Positions 52,067-61,168 of a stretch of DNA of 64,000 nt are shown one piece after another. The notes below the pieces were generated by a model. The model made no database searches. It saw nothing but the letters and a program-made list of their open reading frames with translations, and had not been told where the DNA came from. Made by a program: the position numbers and the translations under genes. Every line of letters begins with the position of its first letter. Positions within the stretch are counted from its first letter, which is position 1. Source of the stretch: Streptomyces venezuelae (GTDB taxonomy: Bacteria; Actinomycetota; Actinomycetes; Streptomycetales; Streptomycetaceae); contig NZ_CP029193.1 in the NCBI RefSeq assembly GCF_008642355.1, forward strand, positions 6,782,001 to 6,846,000, given 5' to 3'.

Positions 52067-53310
52067 CCCGCGAAACCGTCCGTACGCTCGCGGCGCTGCG
52101 GCACACCGTACGAAGCATCGCCCTCGGACACCGCCTGCCCGCCGACGAGCGGGCCCGCCTGGTGCAGTCCCTCAGCGAAGTCGCCGCCCCCGTCCTCGGC
52201 GGCGGCCGCGCCGTCACCCTGCTGAGCGGGCGCGGCACCGACGAGGACGGCGAGCGCCGGCTGACCCTCGCCCTGCGCCTGCCCCACCAGGCCTCCGGCA
52301 CGGAACCGGTGACGGACCCCCTGCCGCACGGAGCACAGGCCCGGCCCGACGGGACGGTCGTGTGGAACCTCCCCCTGCCCGACGGACAGACCACGAGTCG
52401 TCCCGCGGCCCTGCGCGCGGCGAAGCCGCGGCACGACGACGCCGACGTCGCACTCCTGGAGGAGGAGCTCCGCGCGGCGCTGGCCCGCGCCGACGCCCTC
52501 GCCGACGAGCACCGCAGGCTCAAGGACGAGCTGGCCGAGACCAACAGCGGGGTCCTGGCCCTCTACGTACAGCTGGAAGAGCGTGACGAGCAGCTGCGCA
52601 CGGCGCACGGACGCACCCTGCGCGCCCTGGAGGACGCCCTGCGCCCGAGGCCCCTGCACGTCGCGGGCCTCGAACTCGCGGTGCACTACGCGCCCGCCAG
52701 CGACGAGGCCCCGACCGGCGGAGACCTGTACGACTGGTTCACCCTGCCGGACGGCACCGTCCACATCACCGTCGTCGACGCGCTCGGGCACGGCATCGCC
52801 AGCACGCGCACCGCGCTGACCGTCACCCACGCGGTGCGCACCCTCGCCCTCGAAGGCCACCCGCTGGAGAGCATCGTGGCCCGCACCGACAGCATCCTCG
52901 CGCCCTTCGACCAGAGCGTCATGGCGACCCTGCAGCTGGCCCGCCTGCACCCGGCCGACGGCCGCCTCGACCTGGCCAACGGCAGCCACCCGCCGGCGCT
53001 CCTCTGCCACGGCGACGGCACCGCGACGTATCTGGAGGTGCGCGGGCGCGGCGTCGGCTTCCCGCTGCCCGGCAGCGAACGCGTCCTGACCACGCACCTC
53101 GGCCCCGACGACGTGCTGCTGCTCTACACGGACGGCCTCACCGAGAGCCGCAGGGACCCGTGCGAGGGCGAGGCGCGGCTGAAGGACGCCCTGTGCCGCC
53201 ACCGCGCCGAGCCGACCGAACGCATCCCGGGCCTCGTGGCCGAAGAGCTGGTCAGCGAGGTGCTTCACCAGGACGACACCCTCGCGATCGCCGTACGGCG
53301 TACTTCCTGA
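52063..53310 (+). CDS. RsbU-like PP2C phosphatase
   Basis: A 415-aa protein. An N-terminal region (1-120) is followed by a coiled-coil (about 120-180; LLEEELRAALARADALADEHRRLKDELAETNSG) and a complete SpoIIE-type PP2C domain (TGGDLYDWF, VVDALGHGIAST, ANGSHPPALL, LYTDGLTESR, DDTLAIAVRR). By analogy it is activated by RsbT and dephosphorylates an RsbV-type anti-anti-sigma factor encoded elsewhere. The ATG overlaps the preceding stop. Confidence 0.87.
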   Translation: MTRETVRTLAALRHTVRSIALGHRLPADERARLVQSLSEVAAPVLGGGRAVTLLSGRGTDEDGERRLTLALRLPHQASGTEPVTDPLPHGAQARPDGTVVWNLPLPDGQTTSRPAALRAAKPRHDDADVALLEEELRAALARADALADEHRRLKDELAETNSGVLALYVQLEERDEQLRTAHGRTLRALEDALRPRPLHVAGLELAVHYAPASDEAPTGGDLYDWFTLPDGTVHITVVDALGHGIASTRTALTVTHAVRTLALEGHPLESIVARTDSILAPFDQSVMATLQLARLHPADGRLDLANGSHPPALLCHGDGTATYLEVRGRGVGFPLPGSERVLTTHLGPDDVLLLYTDGLTESRRDPCEGEARLKDALCRHRAEPTERIPGLVAEELVSEVLHQDDTLAIAVRRTS

Positions 53311-53386
53311 GTAGGGTGATTCGACCGATTTCGTGATCAACTGATGCAGGATGCATTCGCGGAAAAGGGACACGGAGGGGTCGATC

Positions 53387-53830
53387 ATGAACATCCCGTT
53401 CCTCGACAAGTGGCGCAGGCGGCACACCGCGACGGACCCGGCCAAGGGGCTCGCGGCCGTGTTCGAGGAGGACCCGGACGGCGTGGCCGCCCTGCTGTCC
53501 GAGTGTGAGCTGCTGCGGTCCCAGGCCAGTGCCGCGGGGCTCGAACTCGACGACTCCCCGGCGTCGTTGGCCGCCCTCGACCAGCTCCTGCCACGCTGGC
53601 GCGACGACCCCGAGCTGCTGCCGTGGCTCGGCAACGACGCGGGCCTCTACCTGGGCACCGTGGTGGTGCGGACGGTGCCGGGCGCGACCTGGCACGTGTG
53701 GCCCGGCGGGAGTCCCGTCGTGCGGCTGAAGACCGGGCGGGACATCCAGGTCGTCGAGGCGGGGCTGGACTGGGCGGTGCAGGGCGCCCCCGAGCTGTCG
53801 CAGGTCTACGGCGAGGCGTCGGAGACGTAA
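53387..53830 (+). CDS. DUF6278 family protein
   Basis: A 147-aa soluble acidic protein starting MNIPFLDKWRRRH, with a helical N-terminal half and a C-terminal beta part (LYLGTVVVRTVPGATWHVWPGGSPVVRLKTGRDIQVVEAGLDW). It matches my recollection of the Streptomyces DUF6278 family; function unknown. GGAGGGG precedes the ATG at 53387. Confidence 0.7.
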   Translation: MNIPFLDKWRRRHTATDPAKGLAAVFEEDPDGVAALLSECELLRSQASAAGLELDDSPASLAALDQLLPRWRDDPELLPWLGNDAGLYLGTVVVRTVPGATWHVWPGGSPVVRLKTGRDIQVVEAGLDWAVQGAPELSQVYGEASET

Positions 53831-53866
53831 CCCCGTATACGTATCCCCGTATTACGCAACCCCGTA
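53831..53866. repeat. short CCCCGTA direct repeats before the glutamate ABC operon
   Basis: CCCCGTA occurs at 53831-53837, 53845-53851 and 53860-53866, spaced 14 and 15 bp, immediately after the DUF6278 stop. Between this and the ABC operon lie AT-rich bases and CCACGTGG (53944-53951), an 8-bp palindrome. Role unknown. Confidence 0.5.
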
Positions 53867-53996
53867 GATGTATCCCTCGTAACCCGAATTGCCGCAAATA
53901 CGGTTAATGCCCATAAGTGCGTGTCGTCCAGTAAGTCCCGTTTCCACGTGGATAGTTTGCGCGGACGAACACAGCTGAGAGTGGGCAGGTCTTGCC

Positions 53997-54740
<744 letters not shown>

Positions 54741-54753
54741 CGGGGGAGGGGAC

Positions 54754-55692
54754 GTGCTCGTGAGACGACACACCACGCGCCGCACCGCGCGTACGACGCG
54801 CCTGTTCGCGGCGCTCGTGCTCGCCGCCTGCGCCGCCGCCGCGTGCGGCAAGGAGGGCAGCCCGCCCACCAAGGGCCCCGCGGCCGAGGAACTGCCGAAG
54901 TACCGGGTGGCGACCGGCTTCCAACTGCCGGAGTCGGGGACCTGGAAGAAGGCGAAGAGCCGCGGACGCTTCGTGGTCGGCGCCAAGGAGGACCAGCCCT
55001 ACCTCGGCGAGAAGGACCCGGCGAGCGGCGCCTACTCGGGCTTCGACATCGAGATCGCCAAGATGGTCTCGGCCTCGCTCGGCCTCGATCCCCAGAAGAT
55101 CGAGTACAAGACCATCGCGTCGGCCAACCGCGAGACCGCCCTGCAGAACGGGCAGATCGATTTCTACGTGGGCACCTACACCATCAACGACAACCGCAAG
55201 AAGCTCGTCGGGTTCGGCGGTCCTTACTACATGGCGGGCCAGGGCCTGTTGGTACGCACCGACGAGGAGGACATCAAGGGCCCCGGGGACCTGGCCGGCA
55301 AACGCGTCTGCTCCGCCGCCGGATCCACCCCGTACCAGCGGATCCAGGCGGATTACCCGAAGGCCACCCTCGTCGCCTACGACACGTACTCGATCTGCGT
55401 CGACAACCTGCTGACCTATCAGGTCGACGCCGTCACCACCGACGACGCGATCCTGATCGGCTACGCGGCCAAGGCGCCCGACGAACTCAAGGTGGTCGGC
55501 AAGCCGTTCTCCGAGGAGCCGTACGGCATCGGGGTGCCCCGGGGCGACAACGCCCTCCGGTTCGCCGTCGACGACGCCCTCGCCGCCCGCGGAAAGGACG
55601 GCGACTGGAAGAAGGCCTACGACGCCACCCTCGGCCTCTCCGGGGTCCCGGCGCCGAAGCCCCCCGCCATCGACCGCTACCCGGCGAGCTGA
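54754..55692 (+). CDS. gluB: glutamate-type substrate-binding lipoprotein
   Basis: A 312-aa lipoprotein: the signal ends in a lipobox ending AAAC (Cys near residue 31). The mature part is a family 3 solute-binding protein ([71 protein letters not shown]). The two Cys (KRVCSAAGS and SICVDNLL) may form a disulfide. GTG start after GGGGGAGGGG. It captures the amino acid for the permeases. Confidence 0.93.
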   Translation: MLVRRHTTRRTARTTRLFAALVLAACAAAACGKEGSPPTKGPAAEELPKYRVATGFQLPESGTWKKAKSRGRFVVGAKEDQPYLGEKDPASGAYSGFDIEIAKMVSASLGLDPQKIEYKTIASANRETALQNGQIDFYVGTYTINDNRKKLVGFGGPYYMAGQGLLVRTDEEDIKGPGDLAGKRVCSAAGSTPYQRIQADYPKATLVAYDTYSICVDNLLTYQVDAVTTDDAILIGYAAKAPDELKVVGKPFSEEPYGIGVPRGDNALRFAVDDALAARGKDGDWKKAYDATLGLSGVPAPKPPAIDRYPAS

Positions 55693-55701
55693 GGAGGCGT
55701 C

Positions 55702-56346
55702 GTGGACGTACTGACAGACAACTTCTCCACGTTCGGCAAGGGTTTCCTCGGCACCGTCGAACTGACCGTCTACGCCTCGCTCCTGGCCCTCGCCCTCGGC
55801 TTCGTCATGGCGTCGTTCCGCGTGGCGCCCGTCGGGTCGTTCCGGGCGTTCGGCACGGTGTGGGTGACGGTCCTGCGCAACACCCCGCTCACGCTGCTCT
55901 TCTTCGCGGTGCTGCTCGGGCTGCCGCGCTTCGGGCTCGTGCTGCCCTTCAAGGTGTTCGCCGTGCTCGCCCTCGGCTGCTACACCTCCGCCTTCATCTG
56001 CGAGGCGCTCAGGTCGGGCATCAACACCGTGCCCAAGGGGCAGGGCGAGGCGGCCAGAAGCCTCGGCATGAGCTTCGGCCAGACCCTGTCGACGGTCGTG
56101 CTGCCGCAGGCGTTCCGGTCCGTCATCGCGCCGGTCGGCTCCAACCTCATCGCGCTCGCCAAGAACTCGGCGATCGCGGGCGCGTTCAGCGTCACCGAGC
56201 TGCTCGGCTCGTACAAGACGCTCAGCGAGCTCGGCTACAACATCATCTGGACCTTCGTCTGGATCGCCGTCGGCTACCTCATCATCACCCTCGCCATCAG
56301 CGCGATCTTCAATGTCCTCGAAAAGCGCTGGGGAGTCGCCCGATGA
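55702..56346 (+). CDS. gluC: glutamate-type ABC permease 1
   Basis: A 214-aa permease with about five helices and the EAA loop EAARSLGMSFGQTLSTVVLPQAFRSVI, which contacts the ATPase. GTVELTVYASLLALALGF at the N-terminus is typical of the HEQRo subfamily. GTG start after GAGGAG. The stop overlaps the second permease. Confidence 0.93.
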   Translation: MDVLTDNFSTFGKGFLGTVELTVYASLLALALGFVMASFRVAPVGSFRAFGTVWVTVLRNTPLTLLFFAVLLGLPRFGLVLPFKVFAVLALGCYTSAFICEALRSGINTVPKGQGEAARSLGMSFGQTLSTVVLPQAFRSVIAPVGSNLIALAKNSAIAGAFSVTELLGSYKTLSELGYNIIWTFVWIAVGYLIITLAISAIFNVLEKRWGVAR

Positions 56347-57212
56347 AAGCCCTCTCCCACGATTCGACCGCCCTCTACGACATCCCCGGCCCGAAGACCG
56401 TGCGCCGGCACAAGCTGTACGGCGTCATCTCCACCCTGCTCGTGCTGGCCCTCGTCGGGTGGATCCTGTATCTGCTGTTCGACACCGACCAGTTCACGGC
56501 CACGAAGTGGACGCCCTTCGAGTACAAGGGCATCCAGGAACTGCTCCTGCGCGGCCTCGGCAACACGCTCAAGGCCTTCGCCATCTCCGCGGTCCTCGCG
56601 CTCGCGCTCGGCGGGCTGCTGGCGATGGGACGGCTCTCCGACCATCGCCCCGTGCGCTGGCTCGCCACGCTCGTCGTGGAGTTCTTCCGCGCCATGCCCG
56701 TGCTCGTGATGATCTTCTTCGTCTTCGTGGCGCTGAAGGTGCAGCCGCTGCCCGCGCTGGTCGCCGGACTCACGCTCTACAACGGTTCCGTACTCGCCGA
56801 GGTCTTCCGATCCGGCGTCAACTCCGTCGAGAGGGGGCAGCGGGAGGCGGCCTACGCGCTCGGAATGCGCAAGACACAGGTCATGGGACACGTCCTCGTA
56901 CCGCAGGCCGTGCGGGCCATGTTGCCCGCCATCATCAGCCAGTTGGTGGTGGCCCTGAAGGACACCTCGCTCGGATATCTGATCACCTACGAGGAGTTCC
57001 TCCATGCCGGGAAGCTCATCGCGTCGAACCTCGACTACGATTTGCCCTTCATCCCCGTTGTCATGGTGATCTCACCGATCTACATCGGGATGTGCATGTT
57101 GCTGTCGTGGTTCGCCCAGTGGGTGTCGAAGCGGCAGCGGCGGAATCCCAAGACCGAGGCCGCTGACGTGGCCCCGGCCGAACCAGGGACGCTGCTGCCG
57201 GGTACGCAGTAG
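56343..57212 (+). CDS. gluD: glutamate-type ABC permease 2
   Basis: A 289-aa permease: an N-terminal helix (YGVISTLLVLALVGWILYLLF), then the permease domain with LLRGLGNTLKAFAISAVLALALGGL and the EAA loop EAAYALGMRKTQVMGHVLVPQAVRAML. A 25-residue polar tail follows. The ATG overlaps the gluC stop. It completes the importer operon. Confidence 0.93.
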   Translation: MKALSHDSTALYDIPGPKTVRRHKLYGVISTLLVLALVGWILYLLFDTDQFTATKWTPFEYKGIQELLLRGLGNTLKAFAISAVLALALGGLLAMGRLSDHRPVRWLATLVVEFFRAMPVLVMIFFVFVALKVQPLPALVAGLTLYNGSVLAEVFRSGVNSVERGQREAAYALGMRKTQVMGHVLVPQAVRAMLPAIISQLVVALKDTSLGYLITYEEFLHAGKLIASNLDYDLPFIPVVMVISPIYIGMCMLLSWFAQWVSKRQRRNPKTEAADVAPAEPGTLLPGTQ

Positions 57213-57249
57213 CGAACAGGGCCGACGCCCACCCGGCAGCAGCCGGAGA

Positions 57250-58872
57250 TCACTGCTCGCGCAGGGGGACGGACACGTACGACGGGTCCGCCGCCGGTGA
57301 GGAGAAGGTCAGCTGCGCGCCGGACGGGTTGTGCTCGATGTAGAGCGGGTCGACCGTGTCGACGACCAGGGCGAGCCTGTGCCCTGCCGGTACGTCGTAG
57401 GCCGTGGAGAACAGCTCCAGGTCGACGCCGAACGGCTTGCCGGGCGTCTTGCCGTGGAAGGTGTACGGCGCGTTGCTGACCAGCTTGCCGAGGCCGAGCG
57501 GGCCCACGTCGTAGAGGTACGCGACGAGGGTGCCGCTCTCCTTGGTGCTGGAGAGCGTCGTGTGCAGCTTCGCGGTCCCGCGCACCCGCTGGACCGACGT
57601 GTACCTCTCCGACTGCCAGACGCCCGTGTAGCGGCGCGGGAGCAGCGGCACCGAGGCCGTCGGCGGGATCTTCAGGAACTGGTCGAGGGCGTTGGACAGG
57701 ATGGCGATGCCGCCGTTGGCGCCCGAGTCGACGTTCGTGCGGATCGTGGTCGAGCCCGCCATGTCGATCTTCTTGCGGGTGGGGCCGACCGACTTCCAGT
57801 CGGGGTAGCCCTCGTAGCCGCCGGTGGACCGGGACTTGAGCTGGACGGGCTGTTCCTTGTCGATGCCGTTGTCGGCGCCCTTGAGGTAGTGGTCGAACCA
57901 GCGCCGGGTGGAGGTCCAGGTGTCGTTGGGCAGGCCGAGGAGGCCGGTCGCCTCCGCCGTGGCGTGGTCGCCGGGGCGGAACTCCAGGCGCTTGGGCCCG
58001 GTCAGGCGCTCGTAGAACTCGGCGTACTGGTTGGGCGGGAAGAGCGTGTCGCCCCAGGCGTTGCCGAGCATGATGGCCGCGCCGTTGTCGTTGATCCGGT
58101 CGAGGTGGGTCACGGGGGAGCGCTTCGCGCCCCACGCGATCATCTCGTCCTCCTTGTCCAGATCGGACCCGAGGAAGTCCTTGAGGGTCTGCTGGAGCTC
58201 GGCGCTGGGGCGGCCGGTGAGCGCGCCCGCGCCGCCGAGCAGGGCGGCGGCCTGCGCGTGCTGGGTGCGTCCGCTGTAGATCGAGTCGATGAGGTCGGCC
58301 CAGCCGCTGAGGGCGGCGACGGCCTTGACCCGCTTGTCGTGCCCGGCGGCGAGCAGGCTGATGCCCGCGCCGTAGGAGACGCCCGCCATGCCGACCTTCT
58401 CCGGGTCGGCGGGGGTGTTCGCCAGGGTCCAGTCGATGACCTTGGAGGCGTCGGCGATGTCCTTCGGGCCCGCGGTCTCGATCTCGCCGCCGGACTGCCA
58501 GAAGCCGCGCGAGTTGTAACTGACCACGACGTACCCGGAGTCCGCGAGCTTCTGGGCCTGGGCGACGTACTCGATCTGGGGCATGGCCCAGCTGGTGGGC
58601 AGCACGATGGACGGGTACTTCCTGCCGTCGCCCGCCTTCGCGCCCTGGGGGGTGAAGACGTTGGCCTTGAGGATCGTGCCGCCGTCGCCGGGGATGTCGA
58701 CGAAGCGGACGTCGGTGTCGGCGGAGGCGGCGGAACCCGCGGCTCGCGGCGCGGCGGCCGGTGCCGCCTGCGCCGCGGGCGCGAGACCGAGGGCGGCGCC
58801 GGCGACGAGGGTCGCGGAGACGGCACCGACGGTGGTCGTGCGCAGGGCCCGGTGGGGGTGCGGAGCTCTCAC
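57250..58872 (-). CDS. exported S15-family (X-Pro dipeptidyl-peptidase-like) hydrolase
   Basis: A 540-aa secreted protein. The signal peptide ends near AAQAAPAAA (residue 38); the alpha/beta hydrolase domain (about 55-340) has the nucleophile elbow GVSYGAG (near 166), Asp in LGNAWGDTLFPP and His in RPGDHATAE. The C-terminal beta domain (about 350-540) is of the PepX type (LVAYLYDVGPLGLGK, VPAGHRLALVVDT). It is probably a peptidase or acyl hydrolase of the CocE/NonD group. Upstream is a direct-repeat operator candidate. Confidence 0.87.
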   Translation of the reverse strand: MRAPHPHRALRTTTVGAVSATLVAGAALGLAPAAQAAPAAAPRAAGSAASADTDVRFVDIPGDGGTILKANVFTPQGAKAGDGRKYPSIVLPTSWAMPQIEYVAQAQKLADSGYVVVSYNSRGFWQSGGEIETAGPKDIADASKVIDWTLANTPADPEKVGMAGVSYGAGISLLAAGHDKRVKAVAALSGWADLIDSIYSGRTQHAQAAALLGGAGALTGRPSAELQQTLKDFLGSDLDKEDEMIAWGAKRSPVTHLDRINDNGAAIMLGNAWGDTLFPPNQYAEFYERLTGPKRLEFRPGDHATAEATGLLGLPNDTWTSTRRWFDHYLKGADNGIDKEQPVQLKSRSTGGYEGYPDWKSVGPTRKKIDMAGSTTIRTNVDSGANGGIAILSNALDQFLKIPPTASVPLLPRRYTGVWQSERYTSVQRVRGTAKLHTTLSSTKESGTLVAYLYDVGPLGLGKLVSNAPYTFHGKTPGKPFGVDLELFSTAYDVPAGHRLALVVDTVDPLYIEHNPSGAQLTFSSPAADPSYVSVPLREQ

Positions 58873-58903
58873 GGGTCACTTCCTCACTCGTTGAAAGTGC
58901 AAA

Positions 58904-58953
58904 GTGACCCGACGGTAACCGTGAACCTTTACCGGGGGTAACCCGTCGGTAAG
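58904..58953. promoter_or_regulatory. direct-repeat operator candidate before the S15 hydrolase
   Basis: GTGACCCGACGGTAAC (58904-58919) and GTAACCCGTCGGTAAG (58938-58953) are related 16-nt direct repeats 34 bp apart (13 of 16 identical). Further GGTAAC elements occur at 58937-58942 and 58963-58968. The cluster fills the upstream region of the hydrolase and may bind its regulator. Confidence 0.5.
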
Positions 58954-58989
58954 TTACGCCCCGGTAACGATCGTTGAAGGGGGCACGGT

Positions 58990-60174
58990 TTACGCGAGCG
59001 CGCTCTTGGCCTGCCAGTCGGACCAGGAGAGGTTCCACTCGCCGTAGCCGTTGCCTGGGTCCGGAACGCCCTTCGAGCCGCTGCCCGTGACCTCGAAGGG
59101 GTCGCCTATCTGGGCCTGGCCGTAGAGCCAGCCCGCGTTGCCGTCGCTCATGCCGACGCAGCCCGAGCTGTGGTTGGTGTTGCCGAAGTACGACGCGTTC
59201 CAGGGGGCCGCGTGCGCGTACATGCCCGACCAGGTCAGGCGCATCGAGTAGTCGACCATCTTGTCGTAGGAGTCGCCCAGGCCGACCGTCTCGGAGCGCA
59301 TGTTGATCGTGCCCTCCTTCGACATCAGGACGGACGTGCCGCCCCAGGACGCCTTGTCGCCGCCGGGGGTGCCGGCCGACATGGGCAGCGACTTCACGGT
59401 CTTGCCGTCGCGCGTGAGCGTCGCCGTCTTGCTGTCCAGGTTCACCTTGACGACCTGGCTCTTGCCGACGGTGAAGTTCGTCGCGTAGTCACGCACGAAC
59501 CAGTCGTCGCCGCCCGAGTCGATGCCGTTGAGCCGGGCGTCCAGCTTCACCTTCGTGCCGGACTTCCAGTACTCCTTGGGCCGCCAGTCGACGCGGTCCT
59601 TGCCGTCGTAGTTCTTGATCCAGCCCCAGGAGCCCTCGGTGCCGTTCGAGGTCGTCACCTTGAGGTGCTTCTCGACCTCGGCCTTGTTGCGCACCGGGTT
59701 GTCGAAGGTGATCGACAGGGGCTGGGCGATGCCGACGGTGGTGTTCTTGCCCGGGGCGAGGGTCACCTTGTTGACCTTCTCGGGCGCGGCCGTCTCGAAC
59801 GACGACTTCGCGCTGCCGCCCTCGGCGGTGGTCGCCTCCACCTTGTACGCGGTGCCGGGCGCCGCCTTGCGCTCCGACGTCCAGGTGGTGCCGTTCGCCG
59901 ACACCTTGCCGGGCAGTGCGGCGCCCTTGTCGTCGGCGACCGTGACCTTCTTCAGCCTGCCGTCGGCGAGGCTGACCTTGACGGGCTTGCCCGCCTCCGC
60001 CTGCTTGCCGGAGAGGTTCACCTTGATCTGCGGCTTCTCGGCGGCCTCGGCGGAGGACGACTCGCCGCCGCCCGAGCAGGCGGTCAGGGCGGCGGTGAGC
60101 ACCGCAAGGCCCGCGGCTGCCGCATGACGGGTGCGAAGCGGGCGTCGGCGGCTCGTGGAGCTCTGGGGGGTCAA
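58990..60174 (-). CDS. lipoprotein L,D-transpeptidase (Ig-YkuD type)
   Basis: A 394-aa lipoprotein: lipobox LTAC (Cys near residue 33), two Ig-like domains (about 45-240), then a YkuD domain (about 245-370) with the catalytic NHSSGCVGMSDG (Cys). It forms 3-3 crosslinks in peptidoglycan or anchors proteins. A TTG start at 60174 is chosen because GGAGG lies 8 bases upstream; a GTG at 60207 lacks a ribosome-binding site and lies before that site. The C-terminal 30 residues (GYGEWNLSWSDWQAKSALA) follow the domain. Confidence 0.88.
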   Translation of the reverse strand: MTPQSSTSRRRPLRTRHAAAAGLAVLTAALTACSGGGESSSAEAAEKPQIKVNLSGKQAEAGKPVKVSLADGRLKKVTVADDKGAALPGKVSANGTTWTSERKAAPGTAYKVEATTAEGGSAKSSFETAAPEKVNKVTLAPGKNTTVGIAQPLSITFDNPVRNKAEVEKHLKVTTSNGTEGSWGWIKNYDGKDRVDWRPKEYWKSGTKVKLDARLNGIDSGGDDWFVRDYATNFTVGKSQVVKVNLDSKTATLTRDGKTVKSLPMSAGTPGGDKASWGGTSVLMSKEGTINMRSETVGLGDSYDKMVDYSMRLTWSGMYAHAAPWNASYFGNTNHSSGCVGMSDGNAGWLYGQAQIGDPFEVTGSGSKGVPDPGNGYGEWNLSWSDWQAKSALA

Positions 60175-60308
60175 GGAACGTACCTCCGTGCGAATGTGGA
60201 ACTGCACGGAGAGAGGCCTGAAGCCGCGTTCAGGTTGCCCGATGTGCGGAAATTGCCTGCCAGGTCACAGAGGGGCCTCAGGTGTGTCGGCGCAGGGTGA
60301 GCGCCGAG

Positions 60309-61064
60309 TCACTTGGCGCGATGGGAGTTGCGGGCCGACGGCGTGGGGATCGGGGTCTGCGCGGCGCGCGTCACGTCCGCGACGAGCTCGACGACGTCGG
60401 GACCGTACGCCTGCGAATTGACGACCTTCAGGAGCAGGACGAAGGAGTTGTTGCCGTGCTTGCGGGCGAGCTTCTCGTGGTGGCGGGCCAGATAGCGGGC
60501 GGCCGCCTGGCTGGTGACGGCGCGCTGGCCGCAGAAGAGGAACACCGGTCTCGCCTCCTGGCCCTGGTCGGCGGTGAGGCGGGCGAGGATCACGTACTCG
60601 GTGAGCCCGGCCTCCAGGCGGTAACGCTCGCTGCCGATCTGGAACGCCCCGCGGTCGGGCACAGGGTCCGGTTCCGAGTTCACACGGACGCCGGGCAGCA
60701 GGGAGTGCATGTGTGCGGCCATGCGGCGGTTCGCCACCGGATTGCCCACGCAGAACTCGGTGCGCTCGCCGAAGCCCTGCTGGGCCGCGTCGTGCGCGAC
60801 GACCTGCGCGTGCCCGCCGCACTCCTTGATCACGCCGGACAGTTCGATGAGCGCGAACACGTCCTGGCGCACCACGGTCAGCTCGGGGCCGCCCGCGTCA
60901 CGGTTGACCACGAGCAGCGACTCGGCGTTGTCGGGCAGCCCGAAGAAGGCCTGCTTGCGGCGGAGCCTGCGCTTCCACAGGTAGCCGCGGGCGAGCCAGC
61001 CAAGCACGGCACTGATGCCGACCGCGATCAGGCCGAGGACGAGGTTGCGCACGTCTTCAGTCAT
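60309..61064 (-). CDS. membrane-anchored conserved protein of unknown function
   Basis: A 251-aa protein: an N-terminal helix (LVLGLIAVGISAVLGWLARGYLW, residues 8-30), a basic cluster KRRLRRK, then a cytoplasmic mixed alpha/beta domain of about 200 residues (FFGLPDNAESLLVVNRDAGGPELTVVRQDVFALIELSGVIKECGG, FCVGNPVANRRMAAHMHSLLPGVRVN, YVILARLTADQG, LLLKVVNSQAYGPDVVELVADV). It resembles conserved Streptomyces proteins of no known role. Divergent from ggt. Confidence 0.7.
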   Translation of the reverse strand: MTEDVRNLVLGLIAVGISAVLGWLARGYLWKRRLRRKQAFFGLPDNAESLLVVNRDAGGPELTVVRQDVFALIELSGVIKECGGHAQVVAHDAAQQGFGERTEFCVGNPVANRRMAAHMHSLLPGVRVNSEPDPVPDRGAFQIGSERYRLEAGLTEYVILARLTADQGQEARPVFLFCGQRAVTSQAAARYLARHHEKLARKHGNNSFVLLLKVVNSQAYGPDVVELVADVTRAAQTPIPTPSARNSHRAK

Positions 61065-61168
61065 GGGGGCGCATGCTAGCGGGCCGCCGGACCCGTGTTC
61101 GATGAGGTCCTGACGCGACGGGCACCGCGAAGTTACGCTGCGCAGACGCTTGTTGACTGGAGGTACGA

